From Paramecium sonneborni (taxonomy: Eukaryota; Ciliophora; Oligohymenophorea; Peniculida; Parameciidae), in the NCBI GenBank assembly GCA_905182985.1, contig CAJJDN010000042.1, positions 376,097 to 440,096 of the forward strand: a stretch of DNA of 64,000 nt, written 5' to 3'. Positions 10,903 through 23,296 of the stretch are shown piece after piece. Each line of letters opens with the position of its first letter. Positions within the stretch are counted from its first letter, which is position 1. The position numbers and the translations under genes are program-made. The notes under the pieces were generated by a model, which was not told the origin of the DNA, searched no databases, and saw only the letters and a program-made list of their open reading frames with translations.

Positions 10903-13900
10903 TCATCCAAACATCTTTAGAACTATTTAACCAGATTATGATTATTATCTTTATTTGGCTTCTCTCTATTATTTTTCTTAACTATTACTTAAATATATTA
11001 TAAATACATTTCCTTTTAAATATCATCTTAAATACTTTGTATTTTTATAGATAGATCTTCTGGTAATTATAATTAATTCATTTAAGTATTCATTATTATT
11101 ATTTTAAGATTTTATTTTGAAGCTTCAACAATTGAAGAATCCAAAGTTTCATCTGTGAAAAGATCCATAATTCTGAAAATACTCTAAAATAAAAGTTATT
11201 TTTAATTGCTCAATAAATAACTAAGCAACAAAAACTTTCCTACTAATATATATGAATCACTTTCCTTATTCTAGATCTTACTATATATTGCCGGAAGTAA
11301 GCAATTTAAAATTCCTTAAACATTCTATTTAATTTATTTTAATATGGCTAAAGCAATCGATACTAGATTAGTAAAATGCTCTATTAAATAATAAAAATGT
11401 TCTTACTGTCAATTAATTAATAGTAGATTTAATTATCTTAATTATTATTAATTAAACCCTCTAAATTGAATAATAAATAATAATCTTCTTATCTAATTTT
11501 TTAAGAATTAGAGATTTATTATAAAATTATTTAAATATACCCACTAAATTTTACACAATGAATTTTCTCTTTATAAAATTGTATTAATTGAGTGCATCTC
11601 ATAAAATCAAACTCTTATGTTTACAAAAAATCCCAAAATATTGTACTAATTTAATCTAAAGTCTAGTAATTTTGTTAAGATATTTTTAATAATGATGCTA
11701 AACAATTTAACTTTAAATTCTAATCGACTGTTAATTAATAAATTTAAATTAATGGTTCAGTAATTGATTAAAAATCAATTTAATGATGAATAATTGTTTA
11801 GTAAAAATGTTAGCAAACAACTAAAGAATATGGAGCTTCTGCTGATATTATTGGTAATAAACTTTAAACTCCACTTATTAATAATGGGTTTTGAGGATTT
11901 TTATTAATAACTTCAGTCAGTAATTATATTCCTTTTATTCTATAAGCTTTAGCTTGTAGTATTCTTTCTTTAGTCAGACTTTCAATGGTCTTTTTAAACA
12001 TATTCTCATTTTACTCAAATGCTCCCTAATAATAATAAATTATTAATTTACATATTATGTAATAATATAACCAATTAATGTAAAATGGATTGGTTTATCA
12101 AGATTTGAAATTCTTAATAATTTTGGTAATGATTAATGAAGAAATGTTTAATCATAACTATATTTTTTACCATTATAAACAAAATTATATGATTAATATT
12201 CCCTTACATTAGATCTTGGTGTACATAAGATTATAAATAAATCTTCCAATAATTCTTCTACATAACATTTCAATTACTCTATAAGAGATTAATCAAAATA
12301 ATTTGGTATTTTTCTATATATACTTCCCAAAGATACTATTCTTTAAATTAAAATATTTAGTTATGATTTTTCACTAAAAAATTAGCTAGGCACTAATTTC
12401 TTTCTACCTTCAGTTAACAATGGTTTTGATAAGAGTTGAATTAATTTTATTGCTAGAACTTCATCTTGTACAATCTTTGCAAATTTGCACATAAGTTTCA
12501 TATTAGTTAAATTTACTGAAGGAGGGTTTTAGTTTTCTCTTCTAATAGTATCACATAATATTGAATCAATTTAAGCTGCAAAACTTAATAAGTCTTTCTC
12601 CTTGTAGAAAAAGTGTTAAAACATATCAAATGAAATTTCTTTTGCTTCTTCATATATCGAAGTTGTAATTTTGAAAAGAAAATCAAATACTTAATTAGAT
12701 GTCTCACATTGTTTAAATAACTTTTACAATCTCTTTAAAAGAAATATTCTAGTTTTTATATGGATTGGTATTCTATCTTACGATTCAGGTATCACTTCAT
12801 CTAAAATATAAGGTTATAATAGTTGAAGAAGCTCTGCAATAGGTTGGTTATAAACCTTAATGAAAATATTTTTCATTAAATTTCGAAGTTCCATTTCATC
12901 CTTTGTGGAATGAACTCTCTGATTAGAAAATAAATTATTTAAAACAAATAAGATTGGTTAAACTAAAGAAGGCATATTGTACTTATCAGTTAATTAATCT
13001 AAAAAGACAGCAATTTTCAAGGAAGGCTTCTTTAATAATAAATTAATTGCTTTTGTTACTGTTTATTCTGTATCTTATTCTAATGCAAAATCTAATTATA
13101 AAATTTAAAATTGTTTTGATTAAAGTCTACATCTACATTCTTGATATATTATATTAAAATAATTATCTTTTACTCCACCATTTCTTACATAATTTAAAAT
13201 AATTCCAGATAAAATTTTAAATTAGCTTATTTATATAGGCTTTTCACTTTAACTTATTGAAAATACAAGAAATACCCAAACATTTTTGAGCAAACTTGGG
13301 TCAATCTATTAGAAAAGTTAAATAACTTTAGCTACATCAGTTGTCATTTATGACAATACTTTCATAAGTAGATTCTAAACTTATAATTAAACTCCAGTTA
13401 ACTTTTTCTTAAGAATTTCTAAAACTAAATACGTGTAATTAGCTTAAGACTTTTAAGATAACAACTAGTTTAATTATTCAACTTGATCTACATCTTTGAT
13501 TTATAACATAGCACAATAAAGATGGGCACATAATTATTAGATTTAATTATCCACACATTAACATAGATTAATAACCTAAAATATTTGTTCATTAAATTCT
13601 TAAGATACAAGTGTATTTGCTTAATAAATTTTAAGTGCAATTTAATAAAGACAAAATAAGTAACATTATTATTTTGATTATTTTTATTAAACTTCTTTAA
13701 TGTTTACTACTTATGTTTATAGAGTACCATTTACATATCTAATAAAATTGATTTTATTTTTCAGAGTAAATGATTGTGAAGATATAATATGACCTAAAAA
13801 TTTACTAGCTGCTAAAATTAATTGAAATTCAGATCTAGGTATACCTAATAGTTCATCAACATAATGATTATTTTTATGAACATTTACAGAATTCCAAATA

Positions 13901-15874
13901 GAGTTTCCATTTATTATATCTTCAAGACAAAACTAAACAAGTGAATTTAATTCATTCGAATAGTATTTTGGTAAGATTTGTCGAATTGATTAATAAAAGA
14001 TATATTTAGATGATATCACAAATGGGGATTACTTATCAAATTTGCATTGTTATATTCTAGAAAACATTAAAATAGTTTATTAAGCTAAAAACTTTCTTGT
14101 AGTATCCTTAATTTATTTTGATAATGTAGTACTAGTGAGAATTGAAATAATAACCAAACCAACACTACAATAACTTATTAATTATTATTCATCTTTGATT
14201 TCTTCCTTAGAAGTTAAGTTTTTTTCAATTAATATTCCGATTTCCTTTACTTTATTAGTACTTCCAAAATATGGTACCATCAATAATTCAGCAATTATAA
14301 TCCATCCAATTCTTCTTAGTTATGATGATTTATCTAAAAAAGATTTGGCAGTATCCCATAAATGATTTATTAATTCACTTGATATTGAATGTAATTATAA
14401 ATCTAATAAAGAGAATAATTTAGAAAGCAAAGCACATTAAACTCTAAGTTAATTTATTAATTAATTAGTTTCTTTTACATTAAGTTCTGCCAATGTTATT
14501 TTGGCATAATTAAGTAAAGCAGATAAAATACTTTACTACCATTTTTTATTTTCTTAAAAAAGTGATTCAAAAGTATTGAATAAATTTCTACTAACACTAA
14601 CACATATTGGTTTATCTATACTCATTGGATGCTATAAAATATCATTTATTTTAAAGATAGGTGTAAGAATATCTATGAATTCAGATGGTTTTGATCTTTT
14701 ATCATCAAAAACATTTGAACCTAATGTATCAAATAAAAAATTCATTCCTTTTAAAAGCAATTTATAAATATACACATTCCACTTTTAGCTTTTAGTCTTT
14801 GATATCTTATCAAAAAAATATTCTAATAAATCTTTTCTTTCATTCAATGGAACTAATTAAACCATAAATAAACATAAATTAACTGATCTAATATTTAAGA
14901 TAAAACTATACTTTTTATAAACTATATGAAGATATGGATCATCTAATGCCATACTTCCTAAATATGAACAAGATATTTCAAAAGATCCTCTGACAATTGA
15001 AAGTCCTAATTTTTTGAATTCATGTTATAAATATCTAAATATAATTACAAAATTACTTTTTATAAGATATAAATATATTTCCAACAATATTTGAAGGAAA
15101 TTTAGATAAATTTTCATCAAATAACTAAAATACTTTTTATGCTTATTCTCTAGGTTAAAGTTAAACTTATGATTTCAATTTATCCTTTTTTGTTAAAGCT
15201 ACTATATTTTATTATTAGAATAAGTATCTAGCAAAATATTTATAAAATAATGGTGATTCATCTGATTTATATGCTATTATATACATTTACTCTGATATAA
15301 CATCTTCTTCCATTAAATGAATAAGAGTTTACATACCTGCTTGTTGGAGAATTTCCAATTTTTCATTTAGTGCAAATTTTAAAGAAATTTTAAGAATTTC
15401 ATTTTTATGTTATTCAATTAAGAATTTTAAGACATTACATAGAAGTAAACGATAATCAGAGTTTTTAAGTAACTTCATTAAAGTAGTAGTAATGTCTTAT
15501 GTTAGTGTATATGAGAATGATTGAATTTCATGTTTAGTTAGTTATATTAATGTAACAAGTAAAGTTAAAGCAATACTTTTTTATGATCCTTTCTTATTTA
15601 TATATTACAATAAAATTTCTACAATTTATTTAATTTATTCATTTCCTGTTTTAGCAATTAATAAGGAGAAAGAATTACAAATCATCTAATATGTATGTAT
15701 AGGGAATTAAAATTAAATGAGGATTTGTACTAATTGATTGAATTCTTAATTTTATTAATTTTTTGCATTTTCATTTAAAAGTTCAACTAATCTAGCAAAA
15801 TGACTCATTTATAATTGTTTATCTGTTGGGACTTATTGCTTTAGTTTATCTTGTACACTAGTGATTAAATTCAT
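10903..15874 (-). CDS. Very large helical-repeat (ARM/HEAT-like) protein
   Basis: Five exons (introns 15035-15056, 12026-12051, 11381-11406, 10966-10988) give 1,624 residues in exact frame from ATG 15874 to TGA 10903. Almost the whole length is predicted helix: repeated 35-45-residue blocks of Leu/Ile/Phe-rich helices with short turns. There is no signal peptide, membrane segment or catalytic motif. The composition is that of an alpha-solenoid scaffold such as HEAT- or ARM-repeat proteins, but I cannot assign a named family. Without the last intron the frame would run 17 nt into the next gene; with it the protein ends cleanly and leaves a 26-bp gap. The ATG faces that of ribosomal protein L24, 28 bp away. 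Confidence 0.75.
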
Positions 15875-15902
15875 TAAAAAAAGATTTTTATTTTAATTTA
15901 AA
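15875..15902. promoter_or_regulatory. 28-bp divergent spacer between two ATGs
   Basis: Only 28 bp, nearly all A and T, separate the start codons of the helical-repeat gene (-) and L24 (+). Both promoters and both 5' untranslated regions must fit here or overlap the coding regions. No discrete box was recognised. Confidence 0.5.
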
Positions 15903-16443
15903 ATGGTTATCAAGACAGATTTGTGCTCTTTTAGTGAATGGCGTATTTATCCTGGACATGGACGTAGATTTGTAGCTAAGGATGGTAGATTATTTTACTA
16001 CTTGAATTAAAAGAGTAGAGCATTTTCTGCTAGAAAAGTACAATAAGAATTTTACATAAAAGATTAAAAGTTAAGAAATTTAATGGACTGTTGCATGGAG
16101 AAGATTAAATAAGAAAATTAAAACAGATGAGGGGGCAAAAAAAAGAAGAATTAGAAATCTTAAAGTCTAAAGAGCTATTGTTGGTATATCATTAGAAGAA
16201 ATTAGAAGAAGAAGAAAAGAAGATGAAAGTATATTTATTATTATCTTTTAAATAGAAACAAGAAAAGCTTAAGCTGAATAGGCTGCAAGAGAAATTAAAG
16301 ATAGAAAATAAAAATAAATTGAAATTTCAAAGTCACAAAAGAAAGGTGTAACAACAACTTAAAAAGCTGCTTAAAAAGCTGAAACTAAAGCAGCATAAAA
16401 GGCTGCAGCTAAAGGAGCAGGAAAACCAAAAGGAAAGAAATGA
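15903..16443 (+). CDS. RPL24: 60S ribosomal protein L24 (eL24)
   Basis: Three exons (introns 16038-16062 and 16229-16255) give 162 residues. The N-terminal zinc-ribbon-like part of eL24 is recognisable (CSFSEWRIYPGHGRRFVAKDGR), followed by FYYLNQKSRAF, IQWTVAWRRLNKK, a basic segment and KVQRAIVGISLEEIRRRR. The tail is Ala/Lys-rich, ending GKPKGKK, as in other eL24 proteins. Component of the large ribosomal subunit at the subunit interface. Intron 1 is bounded by GTA and AAG. It is certain because eL24 needs the joined reading, so this organism does use AAG acceptors. In-frame TAA codons in such a conserved housekeeping gene establish the ciliate code. Confidence 0.96.
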
Positions 16444-16454
16444 TAAATTATTAA

Positions 16455-17863
16455 ATGTACATTAATAATACAATATAAACTACCTCATTTTGGAAAATCT
16501 ATAAGGAATTACAAAGAGATGTTTAACCTATCTTAAATAGTATATCTCCTCATTAAAGAATAAAAGCAAGGTCATTTGAACTTAATTCATCAAATATGTT
16601 AATCGATGAAGTTAAAATTCCATCAATAATAAAATCAAGAAAAATTATCAAATCACCTACCATTCTAACATAATTTGGAATTCCATACAAAAGAGTTTCA
16701 AAAGTAGAAAAGGCAGATATTTTAGAAATTCTTTCATAAAGAAGTCTTGGAATAGATGATTAATATGTTTAACCAAAGAGTTAAATTAGAAGAGTTACTT
16801 ATCATGAATTCTAAGGATAAAAACAAAAACGATTAAATAATTTAGTACCTCATACTTAAGTTTATTAACATTCTCATGAAGCTGTGATTGTTAAGAAAAA
16901 GAAAATCAATCGATTGAAGAATTAATACAGTATAATATTATAAAATTAGAATTTTTATAGAGATCTAGATAACGAAAAACATTTGGAGAAAAAAAAAGTA
17001 AAAGTTGTCCACTTAGAATTTTACCTAAAATAACTCATAAGAGAGCCAAAACTATTCCAGATTAAATTTATTAAGGTCCACTTCTTCCTATTGATTTTGA
17101 ACTCTAAAGAAAAATAGCTTTATTATGTTTTAAAAAAAGAAATACATTATTATTATTTAGAAGAAGAACATGCATTCAAGATCGTAAAACCTTTTTTGTT
17201 CCAAAAGATAAATTATTATTTTTTCAAGAAACACTATAATAACATTTTAAATAACAAGAAGATCCATATGAGACTTCAGGTGAATCTTCACCATTACCTA
17301 ATAAAATATTATAATTTTAAAAAAAAACACTCAATTTAAAATCCAAAACATCAATTCATGAAAAACCATTTTTAACTCCAAGATACAATAATAATAATAA
17401 TAATAATGAATATTCCATCTTTCATAGAAAGGCGTCTTTTAATATCATAAATAAGTATCTCTAAGAAAAATAAGTAAAAAATAAATTTTGCTTATCTCCT
17501 CAAAATAAATAATTCCCTTAAATACAATCACCAACTTTAAAAGAAATTAATTTATATTTTTTATCAACTAAAAGAAATACTTACAATACTTCAAAACAAT
17601 CTTAATATACTTCAAAACAATCTTAATATACTTAATAAAGTCAATTAAGATCATAAATTTCCATTCATACTTCTAGATCTAATGGCATAAAAGAAGGGGA
17701 TGATTTACAATTAAATATTACCAAAAGTTAATAAATAAGAAATTTGGATTTAAAAAAACTCTCTTAAAATACCTCTATTCACATAAAAACTTAACCATTT
17801 GAAAATAAAGGAACTAAAACCAAATAATTTTATTTATAAAAATTAAAACCATATTATTAGTGA
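16455..17863 (+). CDS. Unknown basic, Ser/Lys/Asn-rich protein
   Basis: Two exons (a short 20-nt intron at 16930-16949) give 462 residues. The protein is basic and mostly disordered-looking, with Pro/Ser/Thr-Lys motifs, an Asn run from an aat microsatellite near 17390-17408 and a repeated heptapeptide (YTSKQSQ twice) near 17600. No globular domain recognised. The composition would suit a cytoskeleton-associated protein but shows no specific function. The ATG comes only 11 bp after the L24 stop on the same strand. Confidence 0.65.
17588..17629. repeat. 21-nt direct repeat in coding sequence
   Basis: Two perfect tandem copies of a 21-nt unit (acttcaaaacaatcttaata plus t), followed by a partial third. 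Each copy codes for seven residues, so the frame is kept. Confidence 0.85.
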
Positions 17864-17901
17864 AAAATAAAAATGTTTATATTTGATATCTATATCATCC
17901 T

Positions 17902-19030
17902 TCAATAATTTAAAGTTATCTAATCATTTCTCGCCCAAAACTCAGGTTAACTTATTAAATTCATAGCTTTTTCAATTGATAATAATTAATTATTATATTC
18001 TTAAGTTAATTTAGCCTTCCATTTTTCTTCAATTTAATTTCCATTAATTATATATTCTTTTTCCTTTTTATAAAACTCTTAATCTTTTTTATTAGATTCA
18101 ATATCATCTTTAATTTATCTTATTTTTTCTTCTGTAACTGATAAATTGTATATTAATTCTGCAATATCCCTCTTAAATATTAATAGTTCTCCATCTAATT
18201 AATGTTTTTAATCTTCATATTCTTTTTATTATTCAGCATCATATGCAATATCAGAATTTTTGTGATCAATAAATTATTTTCTTAAATTATTAAAAGCTTC
18301 TAGAATCTAAAATTTATGATGAATTTATATTATATACATATTTTTGAACTCTTGTATCAGTGTATTTTGCCTATTCTGTTGTTTCTAATAACTCTTTCAT
18401 ATCAATTCCTCCTATCAACATAGTAGCAGCAAAGATCTACCTTGTAATAATTTTGATTCTATCGACTTAAATAAATTATTCATTAGCAAAAATTCCCTAA
18501 AGTAAAGCAATACACATATCAACTTGTGCTACCATATGTTCATATTAAGATACTAAAAAATTAATATTTTTATTTACAAGTATCTAAAAACTTTTCATTT
18601 TATTTTTATCTTGTGAATGTTAAATATTCTAGTTATTTTCTATTCTCTTTCACATTTGAATCTAAATTTTCCAATCTTTTATTAATATTTATTATTTAGT
18701 TTTGCATTTAAGAATCTAAATAATCTATATTTCTTGCAATAAATGTAACTGTTTCATCTATTCCTAAATCTAATTTTTCATTTTTGCTAAAATAAACATT
18801 AATTGCTTTATCACTAGCAAATTCATGATCATGTTTCAAATCCTTTACTTATTCTGTCTAATTAAATTTAATAACTATTTCAATACAACTGAATTTAAAA
18901 CATCTGCTAACTCTTTTAAAGCTGAATCACCTGAAAATGCCAATTAACTTAAACTCCATGTAATCTTACCCCAACTTGTTTTCTTATCTATTTCATTATT
19001 ATCTATTTACTTTTAGTTCCTCCACTCCAT
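17902..19030 (-). CDS. Unknown coiled-coil protein
   Basis: Four exons (introns 18858-18886, 18553-18577, 18307-18337) give 347 residues. The N-terminal third is soluble and globular-looking; the rest alternates long charged helices (RLENLDSNVKENRKQLEYL; EEKIRQIKDDIESNKKDQ) with a less charged central block containing VSQYEHMVAQVDMCIALLQ. No known domain recognised. It converges on the preceding gene, with 38 bp between the two stops. Confidence 0.7.
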
Positions 19031-19417
19031 CTTATCTATTAATATTAACACAATTTATAGTCCATAGTAGCATTATAAGAACAAGTTCCGTTTTTTAGGT
19101 TTTCATAAAATATAATTATTCTTAACAAATTAATATTTATATTAAAATAATAATTAATAATATATATATTTCATTCATTATTCATATATATATATATTTA
19201 TTAATCAACTCATAATAAAAAATTTGTTAAATAGCTATTTTTTATTAGTTTATTCCTATACAATTAATTTTCTTTTTCATTATATTTAACACACAAAACG
19301 ATTCTCTTAATTATCATATATAATATTTTCAATTTTATAATTATTTCTTTTGAGAATCTGATTTTTAATTATTTAAAATTTACTAATAAATATAAAAAAT
19401 TAAATTTGATACCAAAA
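19031..19417. other. Intergenic AT-rich spacer
   Basis: About 390 bp between divergent starts. It contains alternating TA runs (near 19157-19167 and 19187-19198) and no open frame of note. It presumably holds the promoters of the two flanking genes. Confidence 0.5.
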
Positions 19418-20953
19418 ATGTAAAATAAAAAAAATGACATACCATTTCATAAATAGTAATCATACCCCAATATTAATCCCAAAAATAATCAATAGGTATA
19501 TTGATCTATAATAAATCAAAAGGAGGAAATCTATTTAGAAGAATTAATTACATATTCAAAAAAAGCAAATACAACTATATTTTTAAAAGAGTATTAATTG
19601 AATTAAGCAAAAAATATTTATTTCATAATTAGGATTTTATTAAAGGGGAAGGATGAATAAAAGTTATTTGAAACATATCCAGATTTAATCTTCTTATTAA
19701 GAAGAGGGCTTACTATATTATATTTGGATAATAATTACAGTATTTTGAGAAAAGGGCTTCCAAAATTTTATGATTTTTAGAGTGAAAAAGTAAAAAATGA
19801 AAATTAGTTTTTACGTAAAAACTAATTACATAAGGCATATTAGTCATTAAAATAAAAAATTCCTGTTACTATTGTTTAATAACAATAAGAAAATGGAGAT
19901 AATTTTTAAATTTCTTTTTCTTCCATATTATAAACATGGGTTATTTCATCAAAAAATGACTCTATATTTTGTAAGAATTATGAAGACTATTTATAAAATT
20001 GTCCTAATAAGGATATAGATTACCAAGAAAATTTTCCTTGGTTGATTGCTAAAATTTGGTTTTCTTAAATGATTGATAAAAATGTAGAATAATTATAAAA
20101 AGATTTAACAGATTTTACATTTGTTGGAGAATTTGTTCATAATTCTTTTTTTATTCATATTATTGAATACTAATAACCTGCCTTAATATTTTTTGCATTA
20201 ATAAATAATCATGTAATTTTGAATTATTTTTTTTGTAAAGAAATTTTTGTTGCCATACATAATAAGCAGAACATTTGGCGAATAAACATAATCTTCATTT
20301 TGTAAAAACAAAATATATACATGCAAATAAATAAACTATATTAGATAATCACCTATACAGAATATATGTGAATATTAAATAAAGTCCTATGTCTATATCA
20401 GGAGAAGGTGTAGTTCTTTATTTGTTTAATGAATTTGAATGCTTGTCAATTAGTAAAATAAAAACTATAGAATGTATTATTTGATAAATATACGTAAGAT
20501 GAATAGCATTAATTATTTAGAACAAAATTGATAACATTAATTTAATAAAATTAAGAAACTAAATTAAGTTATGCAGATATTTATTAGTAAGAGGCCAATG
20601 ATTTGAATTAATATAATGATAAAGAAATAACTAAATTTATTGAATTAAATACTTACATACTATTGAGTTTACAACAGTAAGATATTATTTATTTTAGTTA
20701 TCTGATAAAAGTTAAATAGAAGGATATCTTTTATTAAGAATAAATATACAAATTTTGTTCAAAATATTATATGTAATTTTATACCCAAATAGTTGAACTA
20801 ACAAATTCTCATAATGTAAAAAATTATGAATTAGACAATATATTCAATTACTTTGACTATTTGGGAAATCCTAATAAATGTCGACAAAAGGAGTAATAAA
20901 AAAAATCTCAAATGAAAATAGAGAGGAATTTAAAAGAATTAATATAATATTGA
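19418..20953 (+). CDS. RNA ligase homologue (Trl1/T4 Rnl1-like adenylyltransferase domain)
   Basis: Four exons (introns 19496-19522, 20235-20266, 20474-20498; all end in AAG) give 483 residues. Landmarks match tRNA/RNA ligases of the Trl1/T4 Rnl1 type: RRGLTILYL with ILRKGLPKFYDF near residue 100; VTIVQQQQENG at the motif I position; TWVISSKND; FTFVGEFV then HIIEYQQPAL (motif IIIa-like); SGEGVVLYL (motif IV); and ISKIKTIEYEQHQLFRTKL (motif V region). The family heals and seals tRNA halves or other broken RNAs using ATP. Anomaly: in the best alignment the catalytic Lys of KxNG is Gln148 (TAA), while Lys170 of SKND lacks the following Gly. I see no kinase or phosphodiesterase domain, so this is a stand-alone ligase-like domain with about 130 extra C-terminal residues. 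Confidence 0.72.
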
Positions 20954-20971
20954 TAGCAAGAGCTGTTCTTA

Positions 20972-23105
20972 ATGGTTTTTTCACCCATATTATAATCAAA
21001 CTCTAAATTGTTATTTTTCATAAATTTAATGATTTTTTTTATTATTTCTTCTTTCGACTAAATATAATTTCCTATTTTAAAAAATCGTTTATTGAATTAA
21101 TAATAATAATAATAATAATAATGTGGGAAATAATACTAATTCTCAATTTAGGTACAGGTTAGAGATCCCGTCTTTCTATTACAGGGTAGAAAGTCCTTAA
21201 ATATGTTTCTAAATTTTTTTCCTCTATTTTAAACACTATGATAAAGTAACAAATAAAAGAAATATTGAATTTTTTATTCGAATCAACTACTAATAAATTA
21301 ATAACTAATTTTTTGAGTTTATCCGAATTTCTTTGAAATTGGTATTATCCCCTTAGAATTTTGAAACCTATTCCTTTAATGAGTATTAGTAAAAACTTTT
21401 TTTTAAAATACATCGAGCATATGTATGAAGGCATTCATTTGATAAAATACACCATACCCTTTACTCCATATGAAAAAATTGTGATTAAATTTTTTAGATA
21501 AAATCTAGTAGACTCATGGAATATAGTTCCAATAGATAGATATTTTAATTCCTTAGCAATTCCAAAATCCCTTAACCTATTTAATTATAGAATTTTATTT
21601 ATATCTTTAAAAGTATTCATTGTATTGTAGTTTCAATCAAAAGTAAAACTTGTTTTTGATATGATAGAATAAATGGTATTCATGTTGTTAAAAATTAATG
21701 AAGAAACTAAGTTATTTAAATATGTAATAAAATAAATTTTAGTAAATCAATATTAACAATTCCCGTATTGTTGATGTTCACTCGATGTCTCACTATATTC
21801 TTAATAAAATTTTAGACTCTTGCGATCTATTAATATAGGATCATTATATAGTCAACTCAATTCCTGCATATACAGGGTTCACAATATTAGTACAATTAAA
21901 CAACTTGATTAAACTTTATATTGATATTCCACAGGAAATGTAGGTTAGTCAAGATATTGAGCCTATTCCTTCATTTAAGGATAATTATTCAGGGACAATT
22001 CAAATTCATGATAAAAAAAAAGATATAGAAAATATTTGTGAGAACTAAATTACAAGATCAACTAAATTTTTAAGATAATCATCTTATAGATTTAAATCTA
22101 ATTCAGTTAGTATCATTTTAATGAATAAGTCAACTTAAAAAAAAAATACTACTAAGAAATAAAGTATTGAAGTTGTTAAACTTCAAGAACCTGATTAATA
22201 AATTGATGAAAAGGAGCAATATTATAGATATCAACATGAAATAAAATGCAAAATGCTTGAATAAATAGCTAAGTAAATATATTTGTTGTATATTTAGAAA
22301 TGAAAAAAAATAAGAAGAAGAAAGGATGAAATAGAAAAATCAAATAGATTTTATGAAAAAATAATAAAACTATAGTAATTGTGGATATGATTATGATGGA
22401 TCGATTTTACCTTACAATAAACCATTTATGAAAGTTAAACTTTATCATTTGTAATCCAAAATTTTAAAAAAGAAATAGGAAAGGAAGAAAAAAAAAGATT
22501 TCAAAGATCAAATTGAAAGTGTATGTATTTAAAATTCAGCAAAAATTGATATTTAATAAAGTGGTTAATAGAAGTTTGATGATAATTTAAAGCAAAGCTA
22601 AATTTATAGAGTGGAACCTAATTTTGGTCGTAATTTAAATGGATTTAGTAAGATTGAGAAACTTGACATATTGAGAACTGATTATTCATTAAGAATGACT
22701 AAAAAATAGTATTAAGAAACATAAGACATTGGATTTACAAAATCTTATGTAAATCTGCATAAGTAACATACAATTTCTGAAAATTAGATTTCGTAAAATT
22801 ATTAAATTGAAAATTTCAATAATTATCAAGTAAAGGTTGGATCTTAAAGAGAGGGAGAAATAAAATATCAATAATAATAAAATTATCAATTTCTTTTAAC
22901 AGAGCCAGAGGTTGACAGGGAAATTAATTTAGAAAGTGACATAGAAGGTTAAAAAAAATTGATAAAAAAGAGTTAAAAGATATTATAAAATACTTAGCAA
23001 TTAGTATCTTTTGTAAATGTTGAAGGAAAATTACCGACTCTAAGAAAATCTTTAAAAAATAGGAAAAGCGAGAAAATAGAAAGATCTCACACTCAACATA
23101 ATTGA
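20972..23105 (+). CDS. Unknown protein with an in-frame UGA at codon 112
   Basis: Introns at 21123-21151, 21724-21742 and 22273-22297 join a frame of 687 codons ending at TGA 23103-23105. The first 111 codons (hydrophobic start, poly-Gln from an aat/taa microsatellite near 21097-21120) and the remaining 575 are in one frame, but codon 112 (21334-21336) is TGA, followed by NWYYPLRIL. The middle is hydrophobic and helical (KYIEHMYEGIHLIKYTIPF; SLKVFIVLQF), and the C-terminal half is charged, Gln-rich and disordered. No family recognised. Possibilities: two separate genes, one gene with a Trp-to-stop change, or an assembly error. The upstream ATG is 18 bp after the ligase stop; an alternative start is at 21029. 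Confidence 0.5.
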
Positions 23106-23296
23106 AAAAATTATTTTTATCATGTGATATTTATAATAATTCTGTATTTTATTTAGATGTTTATAAGTCTTAAATTGTTAAATAATAATTAAACAGTTTG
23201 AAATAATTATTTTTTAGTTAAAAAGTTGATGATTTGATTTTATCTGAATGATAAACCAATTTAGAGATTTTAAAATAATGTAAATTAATAATAATA

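Noticed and set aside
21334..21336. Selenocysteine reading of the in-frame UGA
   Set aside because: There is no redox-type context, no Cys homologue to compare and no evident SECIS-like hairpin. A nonsense change or gene split is simpler.
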